6,788 nucleotides of DNA from Bifidobacterium breve (GTDB lineage Bacteria; Actinomycetota; Acidimicrobiia; Acidimicrobiales; Ilumatobacteraceae), in contig CAMDBY010000094.1 of the NCBI GenBank assembly GCA_945889575.1, positions 1 through 6,788 of the forward strand. The letters are read 5' to 3'. This document shows positions 6,294-6,788 of this stretch, in pieces. Below the pieces are notes generated by a model. It searched no databases. It had not been told where the DNA came from and was given only the letters and a program-made list of their open reading frames with translations. The first letter of the stretch is position 1, and each line of letters opens with the position of its first letter. Position numbers and translations under genes: made by a program.

Positions 6294-6788
6294 AACCCAT
6301 TTCTTTAATTACGGTCAGTGCTGCGTTGCGGCCACTAGACCCCCACACTCCAGCACCAGGGAATGTGGCTGCACCTGTGAGGTAGAGACCCTTTATTGGC
6401 GTGTGATACCTGGTGAGTTCAGGCGTGGAACCCATAAATGCTGCTAGTGGCCCGCCTCCAAAGCTGAGTGCATGGCCCTTTGGTAAATAAAATTGAGATT
6501 CGTAATGTGACGGAGTCAAAACTCGCCATTGCTCTATTGAGTCCATAAACCCGGGTTGAACTAAGGATCCGAATTGACGTAGCCAACGCTCTGGTTCGTC
6601 ACGAGATTCCCAACCCTCAACAAATGAGTACGGCGTGTAGAGAGCTTCAAGACTGAATACGCTTTTCCCCGCAGGGGCAATGGTGTCGTCAATGTTAGAA
6701 GGCGTGTTAGCAAGCAACGCCATTCGCGGCATCGTTTTTCCTTCGCGCATCAATTGCGAACCACGATGAAGTTCTGCTAGCGACGGAC
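6292..6788 (-). CDS. FAD-dependent phytoene-desaturase-like oxidoreductase, C-terminal part
   Basis: The frame stays open on the minus strand through the right edge, with PSLAELHRGSQ upstream of the first in-window Met. The start and the N-terminal GxGxxG dinucleotide-binding motif therefore lie outside the window. Seen: about 165 residues ending in GLYLTGAATFPGAGVWGSSGRNAA (split; near the C terminus). This is the C-terminal FAD-contact signature of CrtI-like/COG1233 amine-oxidase-fold flavoproteins, where LYL.GA.T.PG.GV is typical. The stretch around PAGKSVFSLEALYTPY is also common in this family. These proteins desaturate or isomerise carotenoids or act on other lipids, but many actinobacterial members have no known substrate and no carotenoid gene is visible here. 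The stop converges on the phosphoribosyltransferase. Confidence 0.85.
   Translation of the reverse strand, partial: PSLAELHRGSQLMREGKTMPRMALLANTPSNIDDTIAPAGKSVFSLEALYTPYSFVEGWESRDEPERWLRQFGSLVQPGFMDSIEQWRVLTPSHYESQFYLPKGHALSFGGGPLAAFMGSTPELTRYHTPIKGLYLTGAATFPGAGVWGSSGRNAALTVIKEMG

Noticed and set aside
1..6788. Novel defence system, mobile element, CRISPR array or RNA gene
   Set aside because: I saw no transposase, integrase, nuclease or array-like repeats on either strand, and no tRNA- or rRNA-like sequence; the genes are ordinary metabolic and envelope functions.

Overview
This window is from a bacterium, most likely an actinobacterium with a compact genome and a moderate G+C content. The FAD oxidase and short-chain dehydrogenase resemble mycobacterial DprE1 and DprE2 almost motif for motif. 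The UbiA protein resembles Rv3806c, and the phosphoribosyltransferase is of a type I associate with Actinobacteria. Gene spacing is tight: two ATGA overlaps, and convergent pairs separated by 3-4 bases. Two starts lack a Shine-Dalgarno but have a TAnnnT box 6-7 bases upstream, the usual layout of actinobacterial leaderless promoters. Free-living aquatic Acidimicrobiia or acI-like lineages would fit, but the sequence alone does not settle this.

Left half, plus strand (1-3615): a four-gene set for making the lipid-linked arabinose donor polyprenyl-phosphoryl-arabinofuranose. It contains a HAD-IB phosphatase cut by the left edge, a UbiA-type polyprenyl-phosphate phosphoribosyltransferase, a DprE1-like FAD oxidase and a DprE2-like reductase. 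The inferred path is PRPP plus polyprenyl phosphate to phosphoribosyl lipid, loss of the 5-phosphate (HAD candidate), then C2 epimerisation by oxidation and reduction. This implies an arabinose-containing envelope glycan.

Middle, minus strand (3620-4813): a multi-pass GT-C/PIG-V-like glycosyltransferase, converging on dprE2 with only four bases between. It could use a lipid-linked sugar, but its donor is not visible in the sequence.

Right half: a short divergent region (4814-4921) leads to a crotonase-superfamily protein (4922-5722) that lacks both glutamates of classical enoyl-CoA hydratase. After a hairpin built around its stop codon comes a purine-type phosphoribosyltransferase (5794-6288) with a likely leaderless GTG start and a dyad in the -35 zone. 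It ends in a second stop-codon hairpin shared with a convergent FAD-dependent phytoene-desaturase-like oxidoreductase (6292-6788), which runs off the right edge. There is no RNA gene, mobile element or CRISPR array, and no gene-free stretch over about 110 bases.
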